Positions 24,182 through 32,670 are shown, numbered from the stretch's first letter. The stretch: 64,000 bases of DNA from Catelliglobosispora koreensis DSM 44566 (GCF_000379685.1 NZ_KB903289.1:159543-223542), one strand, 5' to 3'. Translations and numbers: made by a program. The notes: a model not told the origin generated them from the sequence alone.

Positions 24182-24784
24182 ATGAGCGCCCTTCTCCCAC
24201 AGACCGGTGAACATGAGCTACAGCAACGTTTCGGCACCACCGAACGGGCCACCCGGTTTTACCGCGACCAGATGACCTCGCGCCTGAACACGAAAATGCG
24301 TGCCTTCATCGCCGAACAGGAAATGATGTTCGTGGCGACCGCTAACGCGGCAGGCGACTGCGACAACACCTTCCGCGCCGGGCCGCCCGGTTTCGTGCAC
24401 ACGCTCAGCGACACCGAACTGACCTGGCCGGAATACCGCGGCAACGGCGTGATGGCCTCCCTGGGCAACATCACCGAAAACGCGCACGTCGGCATTCTGT
24501 TCGTCGACTTCTTCCGCAACGTCATCGGGCTGCACGTCAACGGAAGCGCCACGATCGTCGACGACGCCCAGATGCGCCTGGCTCGCCCGGCCCTGCCCTT
24601 GGATCCGGCTCCCGGCCGCCGCCCGGAACGGTGGGTCGTCGTGCACGTGCACGAGGCCTACGTGCACTGCGCCAAGCACATTCCCCGGCTATCCAAAGCC
24701 GACACCGGCACACGCGCGTGGGGCAGTGACGACGTGCGCCGTAAGGGTGGCGACTTCTTCGGCGTCGCCGCCGGGCAACAATAA
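24182..24784 (+). CDS. Pyridoxamine 5'-phosphate oxidase-family protein
   Basis: A 200-residue split-barrel flavin-binding family protein: RAFIAEQEMMFVATANAAGDCDN, GFVHTLSDTELTWPEYRGNG, ENAHVGILFVDFF and a final VHVHEAYVHCAKHI. These proteins bind FMN or F420 and are usually not true PdxH. GAGGAG stands 8 nt before ATG 24182, and the gene follows the flavohemoglobin by 20 bp. A nitrosative or redox stress role is suggested by that context only. Confidence 0.85.
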   Translation: MSALLPQTGEHELQQRFGTTERATRFYRDQMTSRLNTKMRAFIAEQEMMFVATANAAGDCDNTFRAGPPGFVHTLSDTELTWPEYRGNGVMASLGNITENAHVGILFVDFFRNVIGLHVNGSATIVDDAQMRLARPALPLDPAPGRRPERWVVVHVHEAYVHCAKHIPRLSKADTGTRAWGSDDVRRKGGDFFGVAAGQQ

Positions 24785-24792
24785 TTGAGGTC

Positions 24793-25326
24793 ATGACCGC
24801 TTGGATCTCGCCTGACGCGACCGTGCAAGGAAACGTGACCCTCGGCGATGGCTGCCGCATCATGCCCGGTGCCCGCGTCGTCGCCGAATCAGGAGGCACC
24901 ATCACGCTTGGGCGCAACTGCATCGTGCTGGAAAACGCTGTCATCCGCGCGACCGGCAGCCATCCGTGCGTCATCGGCGACCACTGCCTCATCGGCCCCA
25001 GCGCCCATATCGTCGGCGCCACCTTGGAGGATCAGGTCTTCATCGCCACGAGCGCCGCTGTCTTTCACGGTGCCCACCTTGGCCGCGGCAGCGAAGTGCG
25101 CGTCCACGCGACCGTCCACTTGCGCACGACCCTGCCGCCATCGACCGTCGTGCCGATCGGCTGGGTCGCTGTCGGCGGCCAGATCCTGTCGCCGGACAAG
25201 CACGAGGAGATTTGGGCCGCCCAGAAGCCGCTAGATTTCCCCGGCTACGTCTACGGCATCGACCGCGAGACCCCTGACCTGATGGTCCATGTCACCACCC
25301 GCCTGTCCACCGCCCTGGGCGAGTAG
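24793..25326 (+). CDS. Gamma-carbonic anhydrase-like left-handed beta-helix protein
   Basis: A 177-residue hexapeptide-repeat protein (repeats such as PDATVQGNVTLGDGCRIMPG and AHIVGATLEDQVFIATSAAV) ending in two helices (KHEEIWAAQKPLDF). It resembles gamma-carbonic anhydrases and the PaaY/YrdA group; the three zinc His of the active enzyme are only partly evident (GAHLGRGSE and HPCVIGDH are candidates), so catalysis is uncertain. It is 8 bp after the PPOX gene, so likely the third gene of the flavohemoglobin unit. It abuts the TPR/PH gene stop. Confidence 0.8.
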   Translation: MTAWISPDATVQGNVTLGDGCRIMPGARVVAESGGTITLGRNCIVLENAVIRATGSHPCVIGDHCLIGPSAHIVGATLEDQVFIATSAAVFHGAHLGRGSEVRVHATVHLRTTLPPSTVVPIGWVAVGGQILSPDKHEEIWAAQKPLDFPGYVYGIDRETPDLMVHVTTRLSTALGE

Positions 25327-26421
25327 TCACTGGACCCAGAACTTCTTAATGGTCAGGCCCTGACCGAGCGCATGGTCGCGTAACTCGTGGAACAAATTTT
25401 CCATGAACGCGGCGGGCCGCTCCCGCACCGGCGGTTCGGTGGCGGTCATGCCGACGATGGTGCGCGTGACGGGTTTACCGCGACGGCCGATCTTGTCGGT
25501 GACGAGCCGCAACCGGGCATGGCCCACGAGCGCCAGCCACAGCGGCTGTTCGAAATGGACCGAAGCGACCTGGTAGAGCCACACCGAGTCCAGGCGGCGG
25601 GTCAGGACGCCTTCTTTGATGTCGATGCGGCCTTCAAAGATCTGATAGCGGGTCGACAGCGCCAGCAGCACCCCGTGGAAAATCATGACCGCGGCGCTGA
25701 CGACGAGCAGGAAACCCAGTAGTTGCAACGCGGACGCCATGCGGCTGACCGTCACGTCAAGGGCCGCCTCAGCGGCGGCGAGCTCTTCGCGTACCGCCCG
25801 CAGCTGAGCCTGGCTGGCCCCGCTGCGCTGCATGAACTCCAGCTGTTCGCGCAGATCGGAGGCACGCCGGCCCGGGGTCAGGAAAAAGAAGAAATCGGCG
25901 ATACCGCGAAGTCCAGCCGTCGGCCGGGCCACCACTAGATAAAACCCAAGCGCACCAAGCAAAGCGGCTAACAGAAACCGTCCCAGCAAGGAGCTGATCG
26001 CGCGGCGCCCAGAAACGACAAGTTGCCCTTTGGCCGCTCCAGGGTCCGCCGCCCCGCCATTCGGAGGCGGGGCGGCGGACTGGCCGAGCTGAGCGAGCTT
26101 CTGTCTGGCGGCGGAGAAATCAGGGGCGACACGCAACGCCGTCGTGAACGCTTCCCGTGCCGTTTGCTTGTCGCCCATGGCCAGCATCGTGATGCCAACG
26201 CTGTAGTGCGCCCACGGATCGTTGGGCCGCAACGCCACTAGCTTGACGAACGCGTCAGCGGCTGCCTGCAGGTTGTTTGTGCGGTACATCGCGGTGCCAT
26301 AGGCGTACAAGGCGTCGGGGTCGCTGGGATGCGAACCGAGATAGTGGCCGAGAACCTGGGCGGCCGGAGCGTAACTGCCAGCCCGCATCAGGCCGTCCGC
26401 GAGCTTGAGGTGGCCATCCAT
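25327..26421 (-). CDS. Membrane protein with N-terminal TPR, coiled coil and C-terminal bacterial PH domain
   Basis: A 364-residue protein. Residues 1 to about 115 hold three tetratricopeptide repeats (LYAYGTAMYRTNNLQAAADA, AHYSVGITMLAMGDKQTARE). After a Pro/Gly linker come a transmembrane helix (about 150-167), a charged coiled coil (DLREQLEFMQ to EELAAAEAA), a second helix (about 230-252), and a bPH-like domain (RYQIFEGRIDIKEGVLTRR, LRLVTDKIG). Such an arrangement suggests a membrane scaffold. It starts 5 bp after the toxin-like gene's stop, so the two are one operon and probably act together. ATG 26421 is used; GGAAGGAG lies 10 nt upstream. Confidence 0.75.
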   Translation of the reverse strand: MDGHLKLADGLMRAGSYAPAAQVLGHYLGSHPSDPDALYAYGTAMYRTNNLQAAADAFVKLVALRPNDPWAHYSVGITMLAMGDKQTAREAFTTALRVAPDFSAARQKLAQLGQSAAPPPNGGAADPGAAKGQLVVSGRRAISSLLGRFLLAALLGALGFYLVVARPTAGLRGIADFFFFLTPGRRASDLREQLEFMQRSGASQAQLRAVREELAAAEAALDVTVSRMASALQLLGFLLVVSAAVMIFHGVLLALSTRYQIFEGRIDIKEGVLTRRLDSVWLYQVASVHFEQPLWLALVGHARLRLVTDKIGRRGKPVTRTIVGMTATEPPVRERPAAFMENLFHELRDHALGQGLTIKKFWVQ

Positions 26422-26426
26422 GATGC

Positions 26427-28100
26427 TCAATCTCCTTCCTGTGCCTCATCCTCACCGTTGCCGGGCGTGTTCGCATCGGGAGGCTCACGAAACCAGCTGC
26501 CTTCCGGGTCAGCGCCATCGGGCAACTCGGCGAACCCAAAGAAGCCAGCCCCTGGGCTGTCCGGCGCCCCCGCCGGGGGCGTCTGGATGTCGCGGAACTC
26601 GATACCTTGTTTCTGCAAGCCTTCCGAGATGCCGGTTACATGGGTACTGCCGGAGTTGGTCACGACGAGGTGGACCTCGGACGGCATGGGTGCTCCGGTG
26701 GAAACGGCTTCCCGTGCGGCGGAGATGGACTCACGGACCTCAGCGATGCGTGGCACATCGTCAAAAGCCTTGTCGTTGGCGCGTGCCGCGAGGTTGTCGA
26801 GATTGACCTCAAGGTTCTTCGTCAGTGCGCTGGCACCGCTTATCGGACGGTCACTCTTAAGCGACTTGTTGTCCAAGATATGAATCTCCAGTGGACCGTC
26901 AGTCTTGAACGCGACGCCGTCGAAACCCCTGGCGCTGGCCGCGTGCCCGGCCGCTCCGCTGGGCCCTTCCAGAAACGCCCACCCCGATTCCTGGTTGTAG
27001 AAAAACCCCATCCCCTGTTCGCCCTCGTGCCCACGGGCCAGGTGCTTGGCCATGTCGCGGTGCGCGACTTGCATCGCGTCGGTTTCGACAATGCCGGCCA
27101 CGATCTGCTCGACCTCATCGGTGGAGTGGGCCACCGCTTCGGCGCCTTCTTTAGCACCCTTTTCGGCGAACTCCTTGGCCACGAACTTCATACCCGCCTT
27201 GACCAACCCGACGCCGTCGATAGCGTCGATGACCCATTCGATCGGGCCGATTCCTTCACTTTCGAGGCCCGGCTCACCGGCAACGCGGGTGTGGTTTTCC
27301 AGTGGCTCACCGGTTTCCGGGACCACCGAGCCAACTTTGATGTCAGCGTTTCGCTCAACGGGCACGGTCTCAGAAGGTTTGAACGGCAGCGGAACCTGTT
27401 CAGTCCACGTGACTTTGGCCCGGATGTCGTGCACGTTCATGGGTTTGCCGTCATAGGGGCTGCGCGGATGGTCAGACTCGGTGTGCTCGTCTTGGTATTT
27501 CGGCGGTGCCATCGCGTTGTCGGCACACGAAACCGCGTACACCTCAACGATTTCCAGCTTCTCGCCCGCCGGGGTGCGCAGGTTCGCTGAGCGCAGCTTC
27601 TTTTCGGCCGTCGCAAGGTAGGACAACATCCAGTCCTGCTCCCACCGGGCGGTTACCTCAGGGTCGCGTTCGCGTTCCAGGGCTTGCCCGGTGTACTGGC
27701 GTACCGCGCTCGCTTCAGGTGAAGAAGCCTTCCCGTCACCGGAGACGGAAAGCATCGCCCCGTCGCGGTCCTTGAACGACAGCGCATACGCCCCGGAACC
27801 CGACGAGCTGACCCGAAGTTCATAACCGGGGCCGGAGACAAAGACTTCAGCTCCCCCACCGGAATCGAGCATCGCGTCAACCCGCCCGTGCGCCTTGAAC
27901 GCCTCCTGGGCGATCGGATCGCCGTTGCTCAGCCGCATCCCGGCTTCCGCGTTGGCGAGCCCTTCGGCCAGGCGTTTGGCACTGGCTTCAGGCAGAGACC
28001 AGATATCGACGCTCAAAGCGTCAAGAAGCAGCTGCTGCGCCTCAGTGAACGCTGGGTGCGGCTCGGAAACCAAGTGTGGCTGAGCGCTCGTGGACGTCAT
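26427..28100 (-). CDS. Large modular protein with a toxin-like C-terminal nuclease-fold candidate
   Basis: A 557-residue protein with no signal peptide. Residues 1 to about 190 are alpha-helical and polar; 190-290 are a Pro-rich linker region; about 290-345 reads GPIEWVIDAIDGVGLVKAGMK followed by an Ala/Glu helix, as in the pretoxin segment of polymorphic toxins. The C-terminal part has GFDGVAF, a spacer, then LEIHILDNKSLK, which matches the D...(D/E)xK pattern of restriction-endonuclease-fold domains. No family was recognised outright; the nuclease idea is inference. The only gene in the operon is the TPR/PH membrane protein; no obvious immunity gene is seen. Confidence 0.6.
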   Translation of the reverse strand: MTSTSAQPHLVSEPHPAFTEAQQLLLDALSVDIWSLPEASAKRLAEGLANAEAGMRLSNGDPIAQEAFKAHGRVDAMLDSGGGAEVFVSGPGYELRVSSSGSGAYALSFKDRDGAMLSVSGDGKASSPEASAVRQYTGQALERERDPEVTARWEQDWMLSYLATAEKKLRSANLRTPAGEKLEIVEVYAVSCADNAMAPPKYQDEHTESDHPRSPYDGKPMNVHDIRAKVTWTEQVPLPFKPSETVPVERNADIKVGSVVPETGEPLENHTRVAGEPGLESEGIGPIEWVIDAIDGVGLVKAGMKFVAKEFAEKGAKEGAEAVAHSTDEVEQIVAGIVETDAMQVAHRDMAKHLARGHEGEQGMGFFYNQESGWAFLEGPSGAAGHAASARGFDGVAFKTDGPLEIHILDNKSLKSDRPISGASALTKNLEVNLDNLAARANDKAFDDVPRIAEVRESISAAREAVSTGAPMPSEVHLVVTNSGSTHVTGISEGLQKQGIEFRDIQTPPAGAPDSPGAGFFGFAELPDGADPEGSWFREPPDANTPGNGEDEAQEGD

Positions 28101-28170
28101 GCGTACCGCCCTGGACTCCCCCGTCCGCGGCCTGGAACTGGCCCGCTGACCTCAGTATGCCCCCGGCCGG

Positions 28171-28962
28171 CTAGAGCGCGATAGTGCCTGTGACGTGCCA
28201 GATCGGGTGCTGGGCGCGGATGAGGCGGTCCGGGATCGGGAGGTCTTCGGCCAGGTAGCAACGGGTGGCCCAAGCGGGCGCCAAAGAGGCCGGGTCGCTG
28301 CTAAAGCCGGTGAACGGCGAGCCGCGCTGAGCCATGAACGCCAGGAACTCCTGATTGGACGGTTCGTCGCGGAACGCCTCGTGCGGAATGTCGAAGGCGA
28401 GGCACGAGCCGGGAAAGACCAGGTTCGCGATCAGGTCGCGGGCGAAATCGGTTGAGGTGTAATAGAAAAGACCTTCCACCAGCCACACCGCCGGGCGCGC
28501 CACGTCGAATCCGGCAGCCCGCAGGGCCATCATCCATTCAGGATCCCTCAAATCAGCTGGTACCCGGATGAGCCGGCACGTGGGCTCGAATCCAGCCGTG
28601 GCAAGCAGTTGCGTCTTGTGCGGATGCTGGCCGGGAAGGTCAACCTCGAACAGCGTCACGGAGGCGGGCAGCCCGAGACGCCACGCGCGGGCATCACTGC
28701 CGGCGGCGAGCAGGACGACCTGGTCGAGCCCGCCGGCCACCGCGTCGCCAATGAGCTGGTCGCCGAGCCAGCCCCGGCTGATGACGACTTCGGACGGGCC
28801 GCCAAGCCCCGTCAGCAGCTCGGCTGGTTCCGTGGAGTGCCCGCACAGCACACCCGCGCACGGGTCGCTCAGAAAGGCGTCGGGCCGCAGCGTCTCGCGG
28901 TAACGGATGCTGGCCATCCAGTCGCTTGTGCTGCGTACGCCCTCGTCAGGCCTTTGCCCCAT
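28171..28962 (-). CDS. SAM-dependent methyltransferase, LCMT-like (DUF574/TIGR00027-type)
   Basis: A 263-residue methyltransferase of the leucine-carboxyl-methyltransferase-like group common in actinomycetes: VVLLAAGSDARAWRLGLP is motif I, LFEVDLPGQHPHK the acidic strand 2, WLVEGLFYYTS the motif IV region. Acceptor unknown; relatives methylate small molecules. It includes copy 4 of the 12-mer repeat, encoding VPAD. The histidine kinase gene ends 12 bp upstream in the same direction. Confidence 0.86.
   Translation of the reverse strand: MGQRPDEGVRSTSDWMASIRYRETLRPDAFLSDPCAGVLCGHSTEPAELLTGLGGPSEVVISRGWLGDQLIGDAVAGGLDQVVLLAAGSDARAWRLGLPASVTLFEVDLPGQHPHKTQLLATAGFEPTCRLIRVPADLRDPEWMMALRAAGFDVARPAVWLVEGLFYYTSTDFARDLIANLVFPGSCLAFDIPHEAFRDEPSNQEFLAFMAQRGSPFTGFSSDPASLAPAWATRCYLAEDLPIPDRLIRAQHPIWHVTGTIAL
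28552..28563 (+). repeat. 12-mer repeat ATCAGCTGGTAC, copy 4
   Basis: Inside the LCMT-like methyltransferase gene; the coding strand reads GTA CCA GCT GAT, the same non-preferred codons as copy 3. No exact copy was found in the remaining 35 kb. Confidence 0.5.
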
Positions 28963-28974
28963 TACTCCATCTTG

Positions 28975-30141
28975 TCAGCATTCTTCTTCCTCCCCGGGCG
29001 GCAGCGGCAAAGCGGCGTGCAGCGTATAGCCGCCGTCCTCGCGCGGCCCGGTGGTCAGCGTGCCGCGCATGTGCGTGATGCGTTCGGACAGCCCGATCAG
29101 CCCGAGCCCGCCCGAGGGCATTTCAGCGCTCGGCCCGGTCGCGGGGCCATTGCTGACGGTGATGTCGAGCTGGCTTTCGCCGTAATGCAGGTTGACCGTC
29201 GTTGGTGGCGTGCCGGCGTGCTTGGCGATGTTGGTCAGGGCTTCCTGGATCACGCGGTAGACGGTGAGTTCGATGGCTGGCGGCAGCGGCCGCGGGTCAC
29301 CTGTGCGGTGCAGCACCGCGATCAGGCCAGCGTCTTTGGTTTCCCCGACGAGCCGGTCGATATCGGCAGCGCTCGGCTGTGGCGTGAGCGAGGCGCTGCC
29401 GTCAGCGCGCAGGACGCTGAGCATTTGGCGCAGCTCGGTCATGGCTTGCCGGCCCAGCGTCCGGATGAGAGCGGCGTGTTTGGCGGTGTCCGGGCTCGGG
29501 GCGCTGAGCTGCATCGCCCCGGCATGCAAGGTGATGAGCGCGACGCGGTGGGCGACGATGTCGTGCATTTCGCGGGCGATAGCGACACGTTCGTCGGCGC
29601 GGGCGTTGTCCTCGCGTGCCTTCTGGTTGCGTTCGGCGGTCAGCGCGCGAAACGTCAGGTCTTTCATCATCTGCGTGCGGGTGCGGTACATCCGCCCGAG
29701 CAGCACCGGCAGCACCACGAGCACGATGTTGAACGCGGCCGCGTAGTAGGCGGCGGCGAACTTCGGCCACGGCACGCGGGTGGCCGCCACGTACACCGGA
29801 ATGCTGGTCAGCAGCACACCCGCGACGAGATAGACGATCGCCCACGCCCGGCGCAGCCGCAGGCCGACACACCACGAGGCGACAAAGATCGCCGGCCACA
29901 GTCCCGCCAGAAACCAGCCCGCGATGGCCATGACCAGAACCGGCCAGGTGTAGCGGTGCGCGTAGGCGGCCGCCACGCCAGATAGCGCCGCCAGCACCAC
30001 GGCGGCACCGTTGAGCACCGTGAGCGGGGCGTCCCAGCCTAGAAACGAGGGCAGCCCGTTGTCGATGGTGACGCCGGACAGGAGGAAGACCGCAGCGCCG
30101 AGCACCCAGGGCAGGAAACGCATGACCCGGTCGACGCGCAT
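28975..30141 (-). CDS. Sensor histidine kinase (NarL-type, HisKA_3)
   Basis: A 388-residue membrane kinase with about five to six N-terminal helices, a coiled coil, and the HisKA_3 motif EMHDIVAHRVALITLHA (phospho-acceptor His193). The ATPase domain shows the N box VIQEALTNIAKHAG and the G box SGGLGLIGLSERI. It would sense an envelope signal and phosphorylate a NarL/LuxR-type response regulator. No response regulator is adjacent on either side, so it is an orphan here; the only trace of such a partner in the window is the remnant at 22886. It continues into the methyltransferase gene after 12 bp. Confidence 0.92.
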   Translation of the reverse strand: MRVDRVMRFLPWVLGAAVFLLSGVTIDNGLPSFLGWDAPLTVLNGAAVVLAALSGVAAAYAHRYTWPVLVMAIAGWFLAGLWPAIFVASWCVGLRLRRAWAIVYLVAGVLLTSIPVYVAATRVPWPKFAAAYYAAAFNIVLVVLPVLLGRMYRTRTQMMKDLTFRALTAERNQKAREDNARADERVAIAREMHDIVAHRVALITLHAGAMQLSAPSPDTAKHAALIRTLGRQAMTELRQMLSVLRADGSASLTPQPSAADIDRLVGETKDAGLIAVLHRTGDPRPLPPAIELTVYRVIQEALTNIAKHAGTPPTTVNLHYGESQLDITVSNGPATGPSAEMPSGGLGLIGLSERITHMRGTLTTGPREDGGYTLHAALPLPPGEEEEC

Positions 30142-30169
30142 GATTCGTACATTAGCCGCAACAGGGTGC

Positions 30170-30682
30170 TTATCGTGCTCGGAGCGGAAACTCGCACAGC
30201 GTGTACCAGTTCGCCTCCGTGCGCGCCATCAGGCGCACGTGAGTCACGCTGGCGTGCACGGGAAGCGCCGCTGTGACGTCTTGGGCGGCCGCTTGCAGCA
30301 CCGGCAGCGGATGGTCGTGTCCGACGGTCAAGTGGGGCACAACATCATCATGTTCGCCGCCGTAAGGCTTGAACCCAGGAAACGCCTCGCACACGGCTAG
30401 GGTCAGCTCGCGAAACCGTTGCGCTGGTTCAGGTTTGAGCCAGCACACCGAGTCGCCGAACCACGCCACCTCGGCGAAACTGGCGGCGAACGCCTCGTAC
30501 CGGCCGATGGTGTGGCTCAGGATTTCCAGCACCGTCGGCGTAATCTCGGTCGGCTTCAGGAACGGGTAAAGGACGGTCACGTGTGCGGGCACTCCATGTG
30601 CCGCTGAACTGTCCAAAGTGGCCCGATGGTGCCGGACGGCTAGTTCAGCCTCCGGCACCGCGATAATCAGCCCCGTTTCCAC
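30170..30682 (-). CDS. 2'-5' RNA ligase-superfamily protein
   Basis: A 170-residue 2H phosphoesterase-fold protein with both HxT motifs: HVTVLYPF near residue 36 and HLTVGHDHP near 122. Members are cyclic phosphodiesterases or RNA ligases acting on 2',5' linkages; the actinobacterial group is untested. GTG 30682 is placed 6 nt after CAAAAT on the minus strand, a leaderless layout, and starts with the usual ETGLIIAVPEAE; the longer frame upstream is unsupported. Confidence 0.82.
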   Translation of the reverse strand: METGLIIAVPEAELAVRHHRATLDSSAAHGVPAHVTVLYPFLKPTEITPTVLEILSHTIGRYEAFAASFAEVAWFGDSVCWLKPEPAQRFRELTLAVCEAFPGFKPYGGEHDDVVPHLTVGHDHPLPVLQAAAQDVTAALPVHASVTHVRLMARTEANWYTLCEFPLRAR

Positions 30683-30713
30683 ACGGTCATTTTGCCACCG
30701 CGCACGCCGGCGG

Positions 30714-31313
30714 TCAGCAGAAGTCGGTGCCTGACTGCCAGCTGGACTTGAGGTAGCTGGCCTCACCCGCGACCATGGCGATGGTCTTCTTCGCCCCGTC
30801 GAGGTCGAACAAGATGCCGCGGCCGGTGCCGGTCGTGACGAGGTAGGCGTAGATCGAGCCCTTGGTCAGGTCCTCCCCGATCGCGGGATAGATCGACTGC
30901 AGGCCCGCCAGGTTGGTGCCCAGCCACGCGCCCGACGGCGTCGGGATCGTGGTGGAACGGTTCGTCACCAAATACAGTGTGCCGTCCGGGCGAAACGACA
31001 GGCGGATGTCCTTCCACACGCCCTTGCCACGGGCGAACGTGTTCTGGGCACACATTTCGCCACCGGTCTTGACCTCGTCGAGGTGCCCGGCCGTTTGCAG
31101 GTCGGCGAGCTTGAGTCCCAGCTGGTAAGGCCCGGCCCCGTCGACGGTGAAGTGGATCTGCGGCGACGGTGACGCGCTAGGGGCGGCGGAAGCGGAGGCG
31201 GCTGCCGTAGCCGATGGCGTAGCGTTCGGGTTTTCCCCGGCAGAAGGGGACTTCTTGCCGCAGCCAGTGGCCGCGGCAAGCAAGACGACGAAAATGAGGG
31301 CAGCTCGCTTCAT
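30714..31313 (-). CDS. Putative lipoprotein
   Basis: A 199-residue lipoprotein: MKRAALIFVVLLAAATGC with lipobox ATGC (Cys18), then a Ser/Ala/Pro-rich stalk of about 35 residues and a compact domain (LGLKLADLQTAGHLDEV, ARGKGVWKDIRLSFRPDGTLY, AWLGTNLAGLQSIYP, GRGILFDLDGAKKTIAMVAG). The domain looks like the small beta-rich ligand domain common in actinobacterial lipoproteins; no function is known. Two Cys (one near the middle, one at the C-terminus) may pair. Divergent from the recombinase gene. Confidence 0.8.
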   Translation of the reverse strand: MKRAALIFVVLLAAATGCGKKSPSAGENPNATPSATAAASASAAPSASPSPQIHFTVDGAGPYQLGLKLADLQTAGHLDEVKTGGEMCAQNTFARGKGVWKDIRLSFRPDGTLYLVTNRSTTIPTPSGAWLGTNLAGLQSIYPAIGEDLTKGSIYAYLVTTGTGRGILFDLDGAKKTIAMVAGEASYLKSSWQSGTDFC

Positions 31314-31382
31314 GGTCCTTAGTGGAGCGTATCCGCTCACGTTTCGCAGTCCGCTGCCTGACAATGCGTATCCTTTGTGACC

Positions 31383-32357
31383 ATGGGTTCTGAGCTGGTG
31401 CCGGTTGCGGCGGGTGGCCGCGATCAGCGTATCGCGGGCCTCGCCCAGGTATTCATCCAAGGCAGACGCTCCCCCCACACCCGCCGGGCCTATGAGCAGC
31501 ACCTGGGCACGTGGATCGACTGGTGCGCCGGCAACGGCGTCGACCTGCTGGAGGCCCGTCATGCGCACGTGTCGCTGTGGCTGGCGTTCCTGCAGGAGGC
31601 GGGCGCTTCTGATTCGACGCGGGCGGCTCGGCTGTCGGCGATCTCCTCGTGGTACCGGTGGATGCAGCGGGAAGGTGTCGTGACCCGCAATCCGGCCACA
31701 CTGCTGCCTGAGGAGCGGCCCCGCCCCAACCCTGAGCACACGCCCGCGTTGTCGGCTAAGCAGGCTGAGCTGCTTTTGGCGGCCGCTGACGCCGACGGTC
31801 ACCGCAGCTCTGCGCTGATCGCGCTGATGCTCTACACCGGTGCCCGCATCGGCGAGCTGCTGCCCGCCCAGATCTCCGACATCATCCAGGAAGCCGGCGT
31901 TCCCGTGCTGCGCATCGTCGGCAAGGGACGCAAACGCCGCAGCCTGCCCGTGATCCCGGCGGTCTATCAGCGCCTCGACCGCTATCTGCGCAGCCGCCCG
32001 CACGCCGCCGACCTGCTGCCCACCCTGCCCGGCCACGTGAACGCCCGCTCCCAGCCTTTGTTCGTGACCTCGACCGGCAAACCGCTGGACCCCAAGCAAG
32101 TCCGCCGGATTCTGCTGCGCTGTGCGAAACGGGCCGGCCTGGAACCCGAAGTCGTCGCCCAGCTCACGCCACACTCGACCCGCGCCACCTATGCCACGAG
32201 CAACCTGGCCGCCGGGACGCCGCTGCGTGACGTGCAATACGCGCTCGGGCACGAGGACCCGCGCACGACCGAAGGCTACGACCGCTCCGACCTGCAACTG
32301 GACCGGCACCCGTCGAGCCGCTTGGCCGCCGTCATCCGCCCGCCTACCGTGATTTGA
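31383..32357 (+). CDS. Tyrosine recombinase/integrase (XerC/D-like)
   Basis: A 324-residue tyrosine recombinase with an N-terminal SAM-like core-binding domain (SPHTRRAYEQHLGTWIDWC) and the catalytic domain: Arg in YTGARIGELL, Lys in VGKGRKRR, His-x-x-Arg in LTPHSTRATYA, His in LGHEDPRTTE and the nucleophile Tyr in EGYDRSD. All five positions are present, so it should be active. No flanking direct repeats, tRNA or other mobile genes were seen, so it may be a resident enzyme rather than an element's integrase. ATG 31383 lies 8 nt after TATCCT. Its TGA overlaps the next ATG by one base. Confidence 0.9.
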   Translation: MGSELVPVAAGGRDQRIAGLAQVFIQGRRSPHTRRAYEQHLGTWIDWCAGNGVDLLEARHAHVSLWLAFLQEAGASDSTRAARLSAISSWYRWMQREGVVTRNPATLLPEERPRPNPEHTPALSAKQAELLLAAADADGHRSSALIALMLYTGARIGELLPAQISDIIQEAGVPVLRIVGKGRKRRSLPVIPAVYQRLDRYLRSRPHAADLLPTLPGHVNARSQPLFVTSTGKPLDPKQVRRILLRCAKRAGLEPEVVAQLTPHSTRATYATSNLAAGTPLRDVQYALGHEDPRTTEGYDRSDLQLDRHPSSRLAAVIRPPTVI

Positions 32358-32668
32358 TGGTGAGCGTGCAGATAACCATCAGCGATGTGCCCGGCAAGGA
32401 ACGTTTCGAAGCGCGCGACGACAAGGGTGACTTGGCCGGGTTCGTTACCTATCAGGTGTCCGGCAACATCGTCGTGTACACGCATACCGAGACGATCCCG
32501 GAGTTCGCTGGGCAGGGCATCGGGTCACAGCTGGCGCGGGCGGTGCTGGAAGACGCCAAAGCCAAGGGACGCACCGTCGTGCTGATGTGCCCGTTCATCA
32601 GCAGCTGGGTGGAGTCACACCACGAATACGACGACATCATCGCCAAGACCACCCGGCGTGTGAAATAG
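32357..32668 (+). CDS. GNAT-like acetyltransferase (YjdJ-type)
   Basis: A 103-residue single-domain protein of the small GNAT group: GDLAGFVTYQVSGNIVVYTHTE, IPEFAGQGIGSQLARAVLED (the acetyl-CoA-binding Q/RxxGxG/A loop is QGIGSQ), CPFISSWVESHHEY at the end. Relatives are found beside many unrelated genes, substrate unknown. The one-base overlap with the recombinase stop and the 2-bp gap to the DDAH gene make a tight three-gene run. Confidence 0.82.
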   Translation: MVSVQITISDVPGKERFEARDDKGDLAGFVTYQVSGNIVVYTHTETIPEFAGQGIGSQLARAVLEDAKAKGRTVVLMCPFISSWVESHHEYDDIIAKTTRRVK

Positions 32669-32670
32669 AC

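Noticed and set aside
28609-29985. 458-codon plus-strand frame opposite the histidine kinase and methyltransferase
   Set aside because: Both minus-strand genes carry unmistakable motifs, so this is a shadow.
31383-32357. Tyrosine recombinase as the integrase of a mobile element
   Set aside because: No att-like direct repeats, tRNA, excisionase or replication genes were found on either side; it is compatible with a resident recombinase.
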